Shown: positions 26,953 to 39,432, counted from the first letter of the stretch. The stretch is DNA of 64,000 nucleotides from JALHNI01 sp044226365 (GCA_044226365.1 JBGAHE010000014.1:24933-88932), one strand, 5' to 3'. The notes: generated by a model from the sequence alone, not told the origin. Program-made: numbers and translations.

Positions 26953-29240
26953 CGCTTGCCCACTTGCACGGCTTCACTGCCCAGCGGATCCTCCGGCCAC
27001 GAGTGCCGCGGATACCGCCGCGATAACTCGCGCCGGATCTCCGGATAATGCCGCACCCAAAAGCCCGCTAAGTCCTGCGTCACCTGTACGGGCCGCTGAT
27101 TCGGCGCGAGTAAGTGCACCACTAAGTTCGTTTGCCCCACCCGCGGCGTCTCGCGCAATCCGAAGAAGTCCTGCAGGCGCGATGCCACCCACGGCGTCTG
27201 CCCGGCCACATAGCGGATCTTCGCCTGCCGCCCGGTCGGCAGCGTCACCCGCGTGGGCGCCGCCCGCTCCAGTCGACTAGCATCCGGCACCATCGCCCGC
27301 ACCAGACCGCCCTCGCGCGTCATCGCTTCCAACTCCCCAAAGCTCACTAACCCTTGCGCCAACTCCGCAATCGCCTCTTCCACCGGTCGCGCTTCCATCC
27401 CCGCAAACGCCAACCGCGCCTGTAACTCCGCTAAGTCATCCGGATCGATAAAGCGATGTAACTGCTCCTTCGCCTTCGCCGCGAGCAACTTCGCCGCCGC
27501 TTCCCCATCCGCCGGCCGCCCGCGCGTCTCATCGATCACCAACGGCCCATAACGCAGCTGCGTCACCGCCTCGATGCGCCCTGCGTCACGCTGCCACAAC
27601 AACTCACTGCGCTCTTCGATCTCCGGCAGGTCCAGCAACCAATCAGGTTCCAGGTGCACCCACTCCCGCACGATCGGCAACCCCTGCTCCCGCCGCTCTT
27701 CGATATCGACGCACACCATCCACTTCGGAATCTGCTTCCCTCGCGCCACGCGCGCAGACCCGCCCCCCACCAGCTTCACTTCCTCATCCCGATGATGCTT
27801 GGCCACCCGATCCGGAAACGCCGCTAAGATGGCCTTATCCAGTCCATCCTCATCGCGCGGCCCGTTTTTCGCCGTCAGCGACCGCTCGATCTGCCGGCTC
27901 ACCTGCCGCGCCAAACCCGACATCTCGCCGCTCTCGCCCACCGAGAGTTGCGCCGCCCGCTCACAAGCTTCCCGCCGTACTCCGCGCGCCGCTCCCTCCA
28001 GCACCATCCGCGCCAACCGCGGATGCAACGGCAGCGCCGACATCTCCTTCGCCCGCTTACCCGTCGCCCCCAGCCGATGCAGCAACGCCCTTGCGGCCGT
28101 CACTGCCGCCGCCGGCGGAGCATCCAGCCACGGTAAGGCCGCCGGCTCTTCGATTCCCATTGCCACTAAGTCCAGCACTAACTGACTAAGTTCCCGTCGC
28201 AGTAACTCCGGCGCGTCCTGACCCGGCCGCCGATGGAAGTCATCCGGCGGATACAGCCGCACCACCACCCCCGGACCCGTCCTCGCCGCCCGTCCCGCGC
28301 GTTGCACCGCCGACGCCTGGCTCACCCGTTTCACCGTCAGCGACGGCAACCCCGTCCACGGCGAATCCTCCGCCACGCGCGCCAGCCCCGAGTCCACCAC
28401 CACCCGGACGCCCTCGATCGTCACCGAGCTCTCAGCGATATTGGTCGAAAAGATCACCCTCGGCTTCGGCCCCGGCGTCACCGCCCGGTCCTGTTCCTCC
28501 GGGCTCAAATCGCCAAACAAGGGCAACGCCACCATGCCCCGCCCCTCGAGCCACGCCCCGCACGTCTCCATGCTCCGCCGAATTTCGCGCGCCCCCGGCA
28601 GAAACACCAGCACATCGCCTGGCAGACCTTCACCCACTAACTTCTGTAACGCCGCGAAGACCTGCTGCTCAAGCGGCGCATTCGACAGCGGCGAGTATCG
28701 TAAGTCCGTCTCGAATAACTTGCCTGGCGAACGCACAATCGGGCAGCCACCCAGATGCTCCGCGATCGCCCCCGCGTCCAGTGTCGCCGACATCACCAAC
28801 AGCTTTAGATCCGGCCGCACGGTGCGCTGCAGCCGCAACAGCAGAGCCAGCGCCAGATCCCCGTCCAGATGCCGCTCATGAAACTCATCGAGCACCACCG
28901 CGCTCACGCTGCGCAGCGCCGGGTCCGACAGCAACCGGCGAGTCAGGATGCCTTCCGTGACAAAGCGCAAGCGCGTCCGCTCGCTCGCCGTCTCGTCGAA
29001 ACGAACCTGATACCCCACCGTTTCGCCGATCCGTTCGCCCAACTCCTGCGCCACGCGCCGCGCCGCCAACCGCGCCGCTAAACGCCGGGGCTCGAGCACG
29101 AGCACCTCGCCGAACTCGAGCAACGCCGGAGGCACGCGCGTTGTCTTGCCCGCTCCCGGCGGTGCCTCCAGCACCAATGAATTGTGCGCCCTCATCAGGC
29201 GCACAATTTCAGGAACTACTTCATCAACCGGAAGCCGCAC
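26949..29240 (-). CDS. hrpB: ATP-dependent RNA helicase HrpB
   Basis: 763 residues, near the usual length of HrpB (about 800). Helicase motif I APPGAGKTTRVP near residues 25-36, motif II DEFHER (the DEAH-box variant typical of HrpB), motif III SATLD, motif V STNIAESSVTIEGV and motif VI QRAGRAARTGPG are all present in order. An HrpB-specific C-terminal region follows. Start is GTG at 29240-29238, sharing one base with the argG stop (TAGTG), so the two genes form an operon. The cellular role of HrpB in most bacteria is poorly defined; RNA remodelling is assumed from the family. Confidence 0.93.
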   Translation of the reverse strand: MRLPVDEVVPEIVRLMRAHNSLVLEAPPGAGKTTRVPPALLEFGEVLVLEPRRLAARLAARRVAQELGERIGETVGYQVRFDETASERTRLRFVTEGILTRRLLSDPALRSVSAVVLDEFHERHLDGDLALALLLRLQRTVRPDLKLLVMSATLDAGAIAEHLGGCPIVRSPGKLFETDLRYSPLSNAPLEQQVFAALQKLVGEGLPGDVLVFLPGAREIRRSMETCGAWLEGRGMVALPLFGDLSPEEQDRAVTPGPKPRVIFSTNIAESSVTIEGVRVVVDSGLARVAEDSPWTGLPSLTVKRVSQASAVQRAGRAARTGPGVVVRLYPPDDFHRRPGQDAPELLRRELSQLVLDLVAMGIEEPAALPWLDAPPAAAVTAARALLHRLGATGKRAKEMSALPLHPRLARMVLEGAARGVRREACERAAQLSVGESGEMSGLARQVSRQIERSLTAKNGPRDEDGLDKAILAAFPDRVAKHHRDEEVKLVGGGSARVARGKQIPKWMVCVDIEERREQGLPIVREWVHLEPDWLLDLPEIEERSELLWQRDAGRIEAVTQLRYGPLVIDETRGRPADGEAAAKLLAAKAKEQLHRFIDPDDLAELQARLAFAGMEARPVEEAIAELAQGLVSFGELEAMTREGGLVRAMVPDASRLERAAPTRVTLPTGRQAKIRYVAGQTPWVASRLQDFFGLRETPRVGQTNLVVHLLAPNQRPVQVTQDLAGFWVRHYPEIRRELSRRYPRHSWPEDPLGSEAVQVGKR

Positions 29241-30565
29241 TAATCCTCGAGCAGTTTCATGTCCTTCAAAGCAGTCGGCGGCAGTAAGCCGGCTTTCGAA
29301 TAGACAAATAACTTACTCCGCGAATCAGCGATATCCAGATTCCGCATCGTCAACTGACCAATGCGATCCAGCGGCCCGAACGCGCCTTCGCCCTTCTCCA
29401 TCGTCAGCCGCTCCGGATGATACGTCAGGTTCGGACTCGTCGTGTCCAGCAACGAGTAATCATTGCCGCGCCGCAACTCGACCGTTACTTCGCCCGTAAT
29501 CGCCTTCGCCACCCAACGCTGCAACGTCTCGCGCAGCATCAGCGCCTGCGGATCGAACCAGCGGCCCTCATACAGCAAGCGGCCCAGCCGCCGGCCCATA
29601 TCCCGATACTGCTCGATCGTGCCCTCGTTGTGAATACCCGTCACCAGCCGCTCATAGCCGATGTAGAGCAGCGCCATCGCCGGCCCTTCGTAAATCCCGC
29701 GGCTCTTCGCCTCGATGATGCGATTCTCGATCTGGTCGGACATGCCCAGCCCATGCCGCCCGCCGATGCGGTTCGCCTCCATCACCAGTTCCACCGGGTC
29801 CGCATAGTTCGTCCCGTTGATCGCCACCGGCAACCCTCGGTCAAACGTCAGCGTCACCGTCTCGGGCTCAATCTCCACGTCCTTCTTCCAGAACGCCACG
29901 CCCATGATCGGTTCCACGATCTTGATGCCCGTGTTCAGTTGCTCCAGGTCCTTCGCTTCGTGCGTCGCGCCCCAGATGTTCGAATCGGTCGAGTAGGCCT
30001 TCTCCTTCGGCATGCGGAAAGGCAGATCGGCGCCTTCCAGCAACTCGGACATCTCCTTGCGCCCGCCCAGTTCCTTGATGAACTGCTCATCGAGCCACGG
30101 CTTATAGATCTTCAGATCCGGGTTCACCATCAACCCGTAGCGATAGAACCGCTCGATGTCGTTGCCCTTGTACGTGCTGCCGTCGCCCCAGATGTCCACG
30201 CCGTCTTCGCGCATCGCCGCCACCAGCTTCGTGCCGGTCACCGCGCGCCCCAGCGGCGTCGTGTTGAAGTAAGGCACCCCCGCCGTCGTGATGTGGAACG
30301 CGCCGCACTGCAGCGCATTCAGCCCTTCGCGTACCAGTTCCTCCCGGCAATCGATCAGGCGCGCCTTCTCCGACCCGTACATCAACGCCCGCTTCGGAAT
30401 GTCGTCATAATCCGGCTCGTCCGGCTGCCCCAGGTGCGCCGTGTAGCAGTACGGAATCGCGCCCTTCTGCCGCATCCAATAAATGGCCGCGCTCGTATCG
30501 AGCCCGCCGGAAAAAGCAATGCCGACCCGCTGGCCGACCGGAAGTGAGGTGAGGATGTTGCCCAT
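29240..30565 (-). CDS. argG: Argininosuccinate synthase
   Basis: 441 residues from ATG 30565-30563; the open frame extends 36 codons upstream without similarity. Joins citrulline and aspartate using ATP in arginine biosynthesis. VGIAFSGGLDTSAAIYWM near residues 13-30 is the PP-loop ATP site. CYTAHLGQPDEPDYDDIP, YKGNDIERFYRYG and the overall length match the long E. coli-type ArgG rather than the roughly 400-residue type. Stop codon shared by one base with the hrpB start. Divergent from the DinB-like gene, with 49 bp between starts. Confidence 0.96.
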   Translation of the reverse strand: MGNILTSLPVGQRVGIAFSGGLDTSAAIYWMRQKGAIPYCYTAHLGQPDEPDYDDIPKRALMYGSEKARLIDCREELVREGLNALQCGAFHITTAGVPYFNTTPLGRAVTGTKLVAAMREDGVDIWGDGSTYKGNDIERFYRYGLMVNPDLKIYKPWLDEQFIKELGGRKEMSELLEGADLPFRMPKEKAYSTDSNIWGATHEAKDLEQLNTGIKIVEPIMGVAFWKKDVEIEPETVTLTFDRGLPVAINGTNYADPVELVMEANRIGGRHGLGMSDQIENRIIEAKSRGIYEGPAMALLYIGYERLVTGIHNEGTIEQYRDMGRRLGRLLYEGRWFDPQALMLRETLQRWVAKAITGEVTVELRRGNDYSLLDTTSPNLTYHPERLTMEKGEGAFGPLDRIGQLTMRNLDIADSRSKLFVYSKAGLLPPTALKDMKLLED

Positions 30566-30614
30566 TTGCTGAATCTTCAGTTTAGCGTTTGCGCGTGTTA
30601 ATGTTGATCCGTCG

Positions 30615-31040
30615 ATGAACTCCTTCCTTCGCCACACGGTCGCCACCCTTGCCTTCCGCTTCCGCAAAGCCATTCAGGATGCCCCGCCCGGCTTCGCCGA
30701 CACCCGCGCCACCCCGGACTCCCGCTCCGCCCTCGAAACCCTCGCCCACATGGGCGACCTCTTTGATTGGGCCCTCAAGCACGCCGACGGCGTTCACGAA
30801 TGGCACGACTCCGCGCCCCTCTCCTGGGACGCCGAAGTCGAACGCTTCCTCGGCCTCCTCGCCCGCTTCGACGAGCGCCTCCAATCCCAAATCCTCTGCT
30901 CCGCCGAACGACTCTTCCAGGGCCCGGTCGCCGACGCCCTCACCCACGTCGGCCAACTCGGCACCCTCCGTCGCGTCGCCGGCTCTCCCGCCAAACCCCG
31001 CAACTACTTCAAAGCCGACATCGCCGCCGGCGCCCTTTAG
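30615..31040 (+). CDS. DinB-like four-helix-bundle protein
   Basis: 141 residues, mostly helical. LETLAHMGDLFDWAL near residues 40-55 and ALTHVGQLGTLRRVAGSP near residues 108-125 put histidines where the DinB/YfiT metal site lies, and the sequence ends NYFKADI. DinB proteins are thought to be metal- and thiol-dependent transferases; no substrate can be named. The stop overlaps the stop of the AraC regulator on the other strand. One of three DinB-type domains in the window (also 52929 and 60155). Confidence 0.72.
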   Translation: MNSFLRHTVATLAFRFRKAIQDAPPGFADTRATPDSRSALETLAHMGDLFDWALKHADGVHEWHDSAPLSWDAEVERFLGLLARFDERLQSQILCSAERLFQGPVADALTHVGQLGTLRRVAGSPAKPRNYFKADIAAGAL

Positions 31041-31885
31041 CGCCTCACCGCCTCACGCCGCCGGTATTCGCGCGGCGTAAACCCCGTCAGCTTCTTGAAG
31101 TCCTTGCTGAAAAAGAAGCGGTCGTGATACCCCACCTCCTGCGCAATCCACTGAATCGCGTCCTGCGTCTCCACCAACCGCCGCTTCGCCTGGCTGATCC
31201 GCTCGCGCCGCAGCCAATCAATCGGACTCGTCCCGAATGTCGCCTTGAACACCCGCGCGAAATGCGACGCGCTCATCCCCACCAACGCCGCCAACTCGCC
31301 CACCGTCTGCGGCTCGAAGTAGAACAACCGCATCCGTTCCACCGCCTTGCGCAACGGCGCCGGCACCGCCGCCTCCGCCGGGCTCCCCTGCCGCGCACAA
31401 CACGCCACCGCGAGGAGCCGCGCCGCCGCCGCGTGAATCAACGGCGCCGATTCCGGCGCATCGCTGCTCATCTGGGCGAAGATCTCGCGAAACACCGGCT
31501 CCACTTCCGCCCGTCCCACGCCGTTCAGCACCGGCCACGCCTGCACCGAGAGCATTGTACACATTTGCTCCAACCGCGGACCCTCCATCCGCACCCAGTA
31601 CACCTCCCATGGATCCTCCGCCACCGCCCCATGCTCATGCGGATGATGGCAATTGATCCACACCAACTCCCCCGCCCCCACCCGATGCGTCACTCCCGCC
31701 ACGCGCACATAACCATGCCCGGATAGGCAGTAAATCAGCTCATGCCCCGGAAAATGCTCCCGCTTCACCCGATGATCCGCCCCGCCCACCATGTGCCCGG
31801 CGCGCGGCACCGTGTAGAACACCTCCTGATGCGCGGGATTCGCCGTCGCATACAGCGAAACCGGAAAATACGTGCGCGCCGCCAT
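31037..31885 (-). CDS. AraC family transcriptional regulator
   Basis: 282 residues. N-terminal cupin-like sensing domain (HELIYCLSGHGYVRVAGVTHRVGAGELVWINCHHPHEHG, residues about 48-88) and a C-terminal double helix-turn-helix (VGELAALVGMSASHFARVFKATFGTSPIDWLRRERI and IQWIAQEVGYHDRFFFSKDFKKLTGFTPREYR, residues about 190-275). This arrangement usually senses a sugar. It is divergent from the DUF1553/DUF1501 pair, with 73 bp between starts, and is the obvious candidate regulator of it. Confidence 0.93.
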   Translation of the reverse strand: MAARTYFPVSLYATANPAHQEVFYTVPRAGHMVGGADHRVKREHFPGHELIYCLSGHGYVRVAGVTHRVGAGELVWINCHHPHEHGAVAEDPWEVYWVRMEGPRLEQMCTMLSVQAWPVLNGVGRAEVEPVFREIFAQMSSDAPESAPLIHAAAARLLAVACCARQGSPAEAAVPAPLRKAVERMRLFYFEPQTVGELAALVGMSASHFARVFKATFGTSPIDWLRRERISQAKRRLVETQDAIQWIAQEVGYHDRFFFSKDFKKLTGFTPREYRRREAVRR

Positions 31886-31958
31886 GATTGCATCCTACAA
31901 CTTCTAGAGTCTCTTCACCCATTGCGGGAGGCGGAGAGATGGCGCACCCTAAAGGAAG

Positions 31959-34923
31959 ATGGCGTATCCCCGCTACCTTTGCGCGCTCGTTCTCTCGCTG
32001 CCCGCCTGGGCCGCCGCCCCGGTCAACTTCAGCCGGGAGATTCTCCCCCTGCTCTCCGACAAATGCTTCAGTTGCCACGGTCAAGACCCCAGCGGCCGCA
32101 TGGCCGGCCTCCGGCTCGACCTTCGCGAAGAAGCCACCGCCGTCAAGCGCGGCCGCGCCGCCATCGTCCCCGGCGACCCCGCGCAGAGCCGCATCATGGC
32201 CCGTATTGCCCCCGCCAATCCCCGGCAAGTGATGCCGCCGCCCTCCTCGCACAAGGCGCCGCTCACTCCAACCGAAGTGGCCACCGTCAAAGCCTGGATC
32301 GAACAGGGCGCGCCCTGGGGCAAACACTGGTCCTTTGAAAAGCCCGTGCGTGCTCCCGGCGGCAACATTGATTCGTTCATCGACGCCCGGCTCGCCCAAG
32401 CCGGGGTAAAAGCCAACCCCGAAGCCGCGCGCCACACTCTCGCCCGCCGTCTCTCCTTCGATCTCACCGGCCTGCCGCCCACTCCCGAAACGGCCGCCGC
32501 CTTCGTCAACGATCGTTCTCCCGACGCCTACGCCCGCTTCGTTGATCGTCTCCTCGCCAGCGATCACTTCGGCGAACGCCTGGCCATGTGGTGGCTCGAT
32601 GGCGCCCGCTACGCCGACACCGACGGCTTCCAGGCCGACGAAACCCGCACCAATTGGCCCTGGCGCGATTGGGTCGTCCAGGCCTTCAACCGCAATCAGC
32701 CCTTCGATCAATTCACCATCGAGCAGTTCGCCGGCGACTTACTCCCCAACGCCACGCTCGAGCAGAAGATCGCCACCGCCTTCCACCGCAACCACATGAC
32801 CAACGGCGAGGGCGGCCGCGACAAAGAAGAGTCCCGCATCGATTACGTCCTCGATCGCGTCAACACCACCGGCACCGTTTGGCTCGGCCTCACGCTCGGC
32901 TGTACCCAGTGCCACTCGCATAAATTCGATCCCATCGCCCACCGCGATTACTATTCGCTCTCGGCCTTCTTCAACAGCATCGATGAAGACGGCGCCGCCG
33001 GCCGCAAAGCCAAGCCTTACGCGACCTACCAGTCCGCCCACGCCGAACGCGCCATCGCTGAAGCCCAGGCCTTGGTCGACGCCCGCCTCCCGCGCGAGGC
33101 GCAAGCCCGCCGTGATGCCGAAGCGCCCTTCGCCAAGTGGCTCAACGCTCGCACCGCGGAAGTCAAAGGCGGCTTCCAGGCCTGGCAACCGCTCGCCGCC
33201 ACTTCACTCAACGCCGTCGAAGGCACCGTCCTCCGGCAGGATGCCTCGCGCACCATCGAAGCCACCGGCCCCAATCCCCGTCAGGACGACTACCGCATCG
33301 GCTCCCGCCCGCGCCTCAAGCGCATCGCCGGCCTCAAGCTGGAGGTCTTCTTGAATTCGCGCGGCCGTCTCTCGCGCGGTCAGTCCGGTGACTTCCTGCT
33401 GACGGACGTCAAGTTACAAGTCCGCCAGGAAGGCAACACCCAGTTACGCGACATCCTCATCCGCACGGCCATCGCTGATTACTCCGCGGATAAGAAAAAG
33501 AACGATAACTACGGAGAAATCAAAGATACTCTCGACGATGATCCGCGCAACGGCTGGACCACCAAAGACTTCGACGGCTGGAAGCCCCACACCGCCATCT
33601 TCGAATTAGCCGAGCCGCTCACCCTGGCCGCCGACGAAGAGCTGATCTTCGAGATGCGCCATCGCTCCACCTTGGGCGACGCGAACCTCGAGCGCTTCCG
33701 CCTCTCCGCCACCGATCAGCGTGGGCCCGCCGTGCAGTCGCTGGAACCCGCCCCGCTCGAGCAACTCGCCACCAGTGGCCTCACGCCGCCGCTGCGCGAT
33801 CGACTCTTCGCCCAGTTCCTCACCGACCACGAGCCCTATCTGCTTGCCAAATCCGCGCTGGAGCGCGCGCAGCGCCAACTGGAAGAAGTTCAGAAAGCAC
33901 GCTCGGTCGACGTGATGGTCCTTGCCGAGCGTCCCCAGCCCCGCGAAACGCACATCCTCTTGCGCGGCGTTTGGGATAAGAAAGGCGAAGTGGTCACGCC
34001 CGAGGTGCTCCCGGCCATCGCGCCGCTCAAACCCGGCGAACCCAGGAATCGTCTTGGCCTCGCCCGCTGGCTGGTGTCCCCGGACAACCCACTCACCGCT
34101 CGCGTCGTCGTCAACCAACTCTGGCAACTCATGTTTGGTGCGGGCTTAGTCCGTACGCCCGACGACTTCGGCTTACAAGGCGAACAGCCGACCCACCCTG
34201 AGTTACTCGACTGGCTCGCCGTCGAATTCATGGAGAGTCACTGGGACGTCAAGCACATGCTCCGCCTGATGGCGAACAGCGCCGTCTATCGCCGTGACTC
34301 TTCCGTCTCCCCGGACTTACTCACGCGCGATCCACAGAATCGGCTCCTCGCCCGTGGCTCGCGCTTCCGGCTCCCCAGTTGGATGCTGCGCGATGCCGCT
34401 CTCGGCTATGCCCAACTCTTGAACCCCGCCCTCGGCGGCCCTCCCGTCCGGCCTTATCAGCCCGATGGCGTCTGGGAAGAACTCTTCATGGGCCGTTTCA
34501 ATTACGAACCGAGCGAAGGATCTGCGCAATACCGCCGCACGCTCTACGCCTTCTGGCGCCGCACCATCGCCCCCACCTTCCTCTTCGATAACGCGCAACG
34601 CCGTTCCTGCGAAGTGCGCACCGCCCGCACCAACACGCCGCTCCAGGCGCTCACCTTGTTGAACGACGAGACCTATCTCGAAGCCTCCCGCACGCTCGCG
34701 AAAGGCGCTCTCGGCCAACCATCGGCCATCTTCGCTCGCGTGCTCTCGCGTCAGCCGGATGCCACCGAAGCCGCCGTCCTGAACCGCGAATATCGCCAGG
34801 CACTCGCTCACTATCGCCAACGCCCGCAGGATGCCACGAAGTTCGCCGGCGCCGCCCGGCCCGAACTCGCCGCCACCATGTTCGTCGCCAGCCTGATCCT
34901 GAATCTCGACGAGGCCATCACCC

Positions 34924-34931
<8 letters not shown>
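31959..34931 (+). CDS. Cytochrome c-type DUF1549/DUF1553 protein (PSD1 family), copy 2
   Basis: 990 residues, about 250 longer than copy 1. Signal peptide (cleavage near WAAA, residue 20), heme motif CFSCH at residues 36-40, MPPPSSHK that may give the axial Met, then DUF1549 (LARRLSFDLTGLPPTPETA, FGERLAMWWLDGARYADTDGF). A large insert of about 250 residues (about 400-650) has predicted beta-structure like a carbohydrate-binding module, and DUF1553 follows (LTARVVVNQLWQLMFGAGLVRTPDDFG). AAGGAAG directly precedes the ATG, with tight spacing. Its end overlaps the DUF1501 partner by 8 bp. Confidence 0.9.
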
Positions 34932-36317
<1,386 letters not shown>

Positions 36318-36321
<4 letters not shown>

Positions 36322-37745
36322 CTGACAAAGCGCAGCGAGTAAACATCGGCGTCTTTCATCGCCAACCGCAACCGCACGGTTTGCCCCGCCGGTAGCTTAC
36401 TCCGCCAGGCCACCGTGCGCGCAATGCGGTCGCCGATTAACTCCGGCGCGTCCGTCAGCGCACAACCCGCCACCGGCGCGCCCTCCACCGTTTGTAACTC
36501 CGCCCTGACATAGCCGGCCGCCGAGGTTGCATAGTTCAACTCCAAGCGCTCTCCGGTAAAGCGGAATGGCTTGGTCACCATCTCGCCGCCTTGGTAACCG
36601 GCGTGCAACGACGCGAAGCCATCCAACCGCAGGCTGAAGCGCGCCAGGTAAGCCGACGGCTGCCCGTAGCGACGGTTCACATAGAACGACATCTCGCTCG
36701 GTCCGCTCTGCACCACGTTCAGCGCCGGGTAGTTATCGCGCGACACCCAATGCTCGATCCCCACGCCGGGCCGCAAAAAGCCTTCCATGAATGTGCGGTC
36801 ATACCGCAACCCGCCGCGCGTCGTCAGCAGCACGCCATCCGCGCAGTCGTTGAAGTATTGCGGATGCACGCCGATCTCTTTCGCCTCTTCCGCCGTAATG
36901 GCCTGCCGGCCCGGCATGAAGCGCGCGGCAATCGAAACCGCCAGGTGTGGCGCGCGGAAGTAAGGGCTCGTCTGGTTCGTGTAGATGTGCTCGGGCGGCG
37001 CGTCGCCAAAGTTCATCTCCTCACCCGGCGTCCAGTTCAGAAAGTCCTTGCTGGTCGCCCGCGACACCCAACGCACCTTGTTCTTGAACGTGCGGTAGTA
37101 GCACAGATACTGCTGTTCAGCCTCACTCCAGAACACCAGGTTCTGCGAATCATAGACGGAGGCGGTCTTCGAGGCCGGCAGCAGCGGCTCTTCCCGCAGC
37201 TTGCGCCAATGCACGCCGTCGCCGCTCGCAAATCCGGCTAGCCCCACCTCGCGCGTGCCCGCAATGGCCTTGAAGCGCTCGTTCAGCGGCACGCCTGGCC
37301 GCCGGTCCAGGAAGGGGCAGAAGTTATGCGAGTAAGGCGCCATCCCCGCGAGGATCACATTGTTCTGCCTGGTGCCGTGGACCTCGTGCAGCCCCAGATC
37401 GGGCCGCGTAAAGCGGCGTCCATCGCTCGATTGCGCGTAGCAGGTCGTTTCGCTCGGCTGGCCGTCGCGACCCGCCGAAGGGCTCCCGCGATAGTACAGA
37501 TGATAGTTCGCCCCATCCTGCAACACCGTAAAATAGCCTGAAAATGAGCCTTCCCACGGCCGGTCCAACGTCAGCACCGTCTCGCGCTCGAGCGGCGTCT
37601 GTAAGCGCAGTTCGGTGCCCGTCATCCGGTCAATCAGCCAGCGGTCGACAAACAACTCGCGCCGGCTGCCGACGTCGAGCACTGGTGCCTGTCCCCAACT
37701 GCTCATCGCGAGCCCGCTGCCCGCCAGAAAAATTCGCCTCTGCAT
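36318..37745 (-). CDS. Exported beta-propeller glycosidase-like protein (GH43/GH32-like fold)
   Basis: 475 residues from ATG 37745; the open frame goes on upstream but would overlap the divergent transporter. Twin-arginine-like leader QRRIFLAGSGLAMSSWGQA. Blades show repeated W/Y-rich segments (SFSGYFTVLQDGANYHLYYRG, CYAQSSDGRRFTRPDLGL, VYDSQNLVFWSEAEQQYLCYYRTF), a pattern of five-bladed propeller enzymes that act on furanosides or pyranosides. I cannot place the catalytic acids, so it may be non-catalytic or a new subfamily. Only 27 bp separate it from the divergent MFS gene. Confidence 0.7.
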
Positions 37746-37772
37746 TGCTTCAATCCTAACTACAATTAAGCC

Positions 37773-38987
37773 TTGCAGCCGAAGTGGATCATCGTCGCCG
37801 TCCTGTTCCTCGTCAACGCCATCAACTACGCGGACCGCACCAGCATCACCGCTGTCTATGCGCTGCTTAAAGTCGACCTCGGGCTTTCCGACGTCGCTCT
37901 CGGCGCCATGGGTTCGCTCTTCCTCTGGAGCTATGCCTTCGCTTCCCCCCTCGGTGGCTACTGCGGCGACCGTCTCTCGCGGGGACGCATCATCGTCTGG
38001 AGCCTCGTCGGCTGGAGCCTGGTGACGCTGCTCTGTGGGCTCGCCGTCAACACACCTCAACTACTCACGCTGCGCGTTCTGCTGGGCCTGGTGGAAGCGC
38101 TCTACCTCCCCGCCGCCTTCGCTCTGGTGGCCGAGCATCATGAGCCCGACACGCGCGGCACCGCCATCAGCATTCTCGCTCTCGGCAACCTGGCCGGCAT
38201 GGTGGGCGGCGGGGCCTTGGCGGGCTACCTCGGCCAGCAGTACGGCTGGCAATCGCCGCTGCTGGTGCTGGGTGCGTTCGGTCTGGTGCTGGCGGTGGTG
38301 TGCCGGTTCACGCTGCCGCAAGCGGCGCCAGTTCTAGCCGCAACCGACACCCAAGCGCCGTTCTTCGAGACCGTTCGCTCGTTGAGCCGCGTCCCCACGG
38401 TCCTGATTCTAACGGCGGCTGGCCTGCTGGCCTCTATCGGCAGTTGGATCTTCATCAACTGGCTGCCGCTCTATTTTCATGAGGCGTTCGCGATGTCGGT
38501 GGCGCGCGCCGGGCTGATCGGGTCTTCGGTGCAGAACGTGGCCGGCTCGGCGGCGCTCGCGGTGGGCGGCGTCTTGTCGGACCGCATGGCGGCGGGTGGG
38601 CGGCATCGCCGCATGTGGATGCACGCGGTGCTGATCACTTGCGCGGCTCCGGTGCCACTGGTCTTCCTGGTGACCAAAGAACTGAACGCCGTGCTGGTGG
38701 CGCTGGTGCTTTATGCGATCCTGCGCACGGCCGCGGATCTGAACATCATCCCGGTACTCTGCGACCTGGTGCAGCCGCGGGAGCGCTCCACGGTGATCGG
38801 ACTCACCAATATGCTGAATACGATGGCCGGCGGGGCGGGGATTTTCGTGGCGGGAACGCTTAAGGAGAACGTCGGGCTGGCGGGCATCTTCGCCAGTCTC
38901 TCGGGGATCCTGGCGTTGGACGCAGCCTTGTTGTTCCTCGGCTGCGTCCTCTATCTCAAACGCGATTTGGCAGCGGCTAAGACTTAA
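37773..38987 (+). CDS. MFS transporter (ACS family), second copy
   Basis: 404 residues with about 12 membrane segments. NAINYADRTSITAVYALL, FLWSYAFASPLGGYCGDRLSRGR and a helix 4-5 region are like hexuronate/galactarate symporters and related to the transporter at 19241. The start is TTG at 37773; no better in-frame start precedes the first helix. The gene spans the region where the plus strand turns from C-rich to G-rich (near 38.15 kb), so its two halves use different third bases, yet the protein looks intact. Its end overlaps the RidA gene end by 11 bp. Confidence 0.87.
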   Translation: MQPKWIIVAVLFLVNAINYADRTSITAVYALLKVDLGLSDVALGAMGSLFLWSYAFASPLGGYCGDRLSRGRIIVWSLVGWSLVTLLCGLAVNTPQLLTLRVLLGLVEALYLPAAFALVAEHHEPDTRGTAISILALGNLAGMVGGGALAGYLGQQYGWQSPLLVLGAFGLVLAVVCRFTLPQAAPVLAATDTQAPFFETVRSLSRVPTVLILTAAGLLASIGSWIFINWLPLYFHEAFAMSVARAGLIGSSVQNVAGSAALAVGGVLSDRMAAGGRHRRMWMHAVLITCAAPVPLVFLVTKELNAVLVALVLYAILRTAADLNIIPVLCDLVQPRERSTVIGLTNMLNTMAGGAGIFVAGTLKENVGLAGIFASLSGILALDAALLFLGCVLYLKRDLAAAKT

Positions 38988-39414
38988 TCTCGAAGATCGC
39001 TTCCACTTCCACGGCGGCGCCCACCGGCAGGGAGGCGAAGCCCAGAGCGCTGCGCGCGTGGAAGCCGTCATCGCCTTCGAAAACCTTGTGCAACAGGTCG
39101 GAGGCGCCGTTGATCACCAGGTGTTGCTCGATGAACTCGGGAGCCGAGTTCACGCAACCCAGCACCTTCAGCACGCGCAAACCATCCAGGGTGCCGTGCG
39201 TGTTCCACACCGAATTCAAAATCTTCTCCATGCAGTTGCGGGCCGCGGCGTAGCCGTCTTCGGTGCTCACGCCGGCGCCGAGTTTGCCCTTCAGGTCGCT
39301 CACGTGGCCGGAGGTGATCAGCTGATTGCCGGATCGGATGCACAAATTCAAATAACCGCGCGTCTGCTTCTCGAACTTGACGCCGAGTTGCGTCGCTATC
39401 TCTTGGGGAGTCAT
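38977..39414 (-). CDS. RidA/YjgF-family protein
   Basis: 145 residues from ATG 39414 with AGGA upstream. Family blocks: NLCIRSGNQLITSGHVS, CMEKILNSVWNTHGTLDGLRVLKVLGCVNS and ARSALGFASLPVGAAVEVEAIFEI. The late conserved arginine of true RidA, which binds the carboxylate of 2-aminoacrylate, is in ARSALG. RidA enzymes hydrolyse reactive enamines/imines. This sequence resembles the longer YjgF-like subgroup whose function is less certain. Divergent from the CBM9-like gene, with 18 bp between starts. Confidence 0.87.
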   Translation of the reverse strand: MTPQEIATQLGVKFEKQTRGYLNLCIRSGNQLITSGHVSDLKGKLGAGVSTEDGYAAARNCMEKILNSVWNTHGTLDGLRVLKVLGCVNSAPEFIEQHLVINGASDLLHKVFEGDDGFHARSALGFASLPVGAAVEVEAIFEIKS

Positions 39415-39432
39415 CTTTTCTATCCTAACTAA

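Noticed and set aside
37746..38060. N-terminal extension of the beta-propeller gene to 38060
   Set aside because: The extension overlaps the divergent transporter and lacks family similarity; ATG 37745 opens on a signal peptide.
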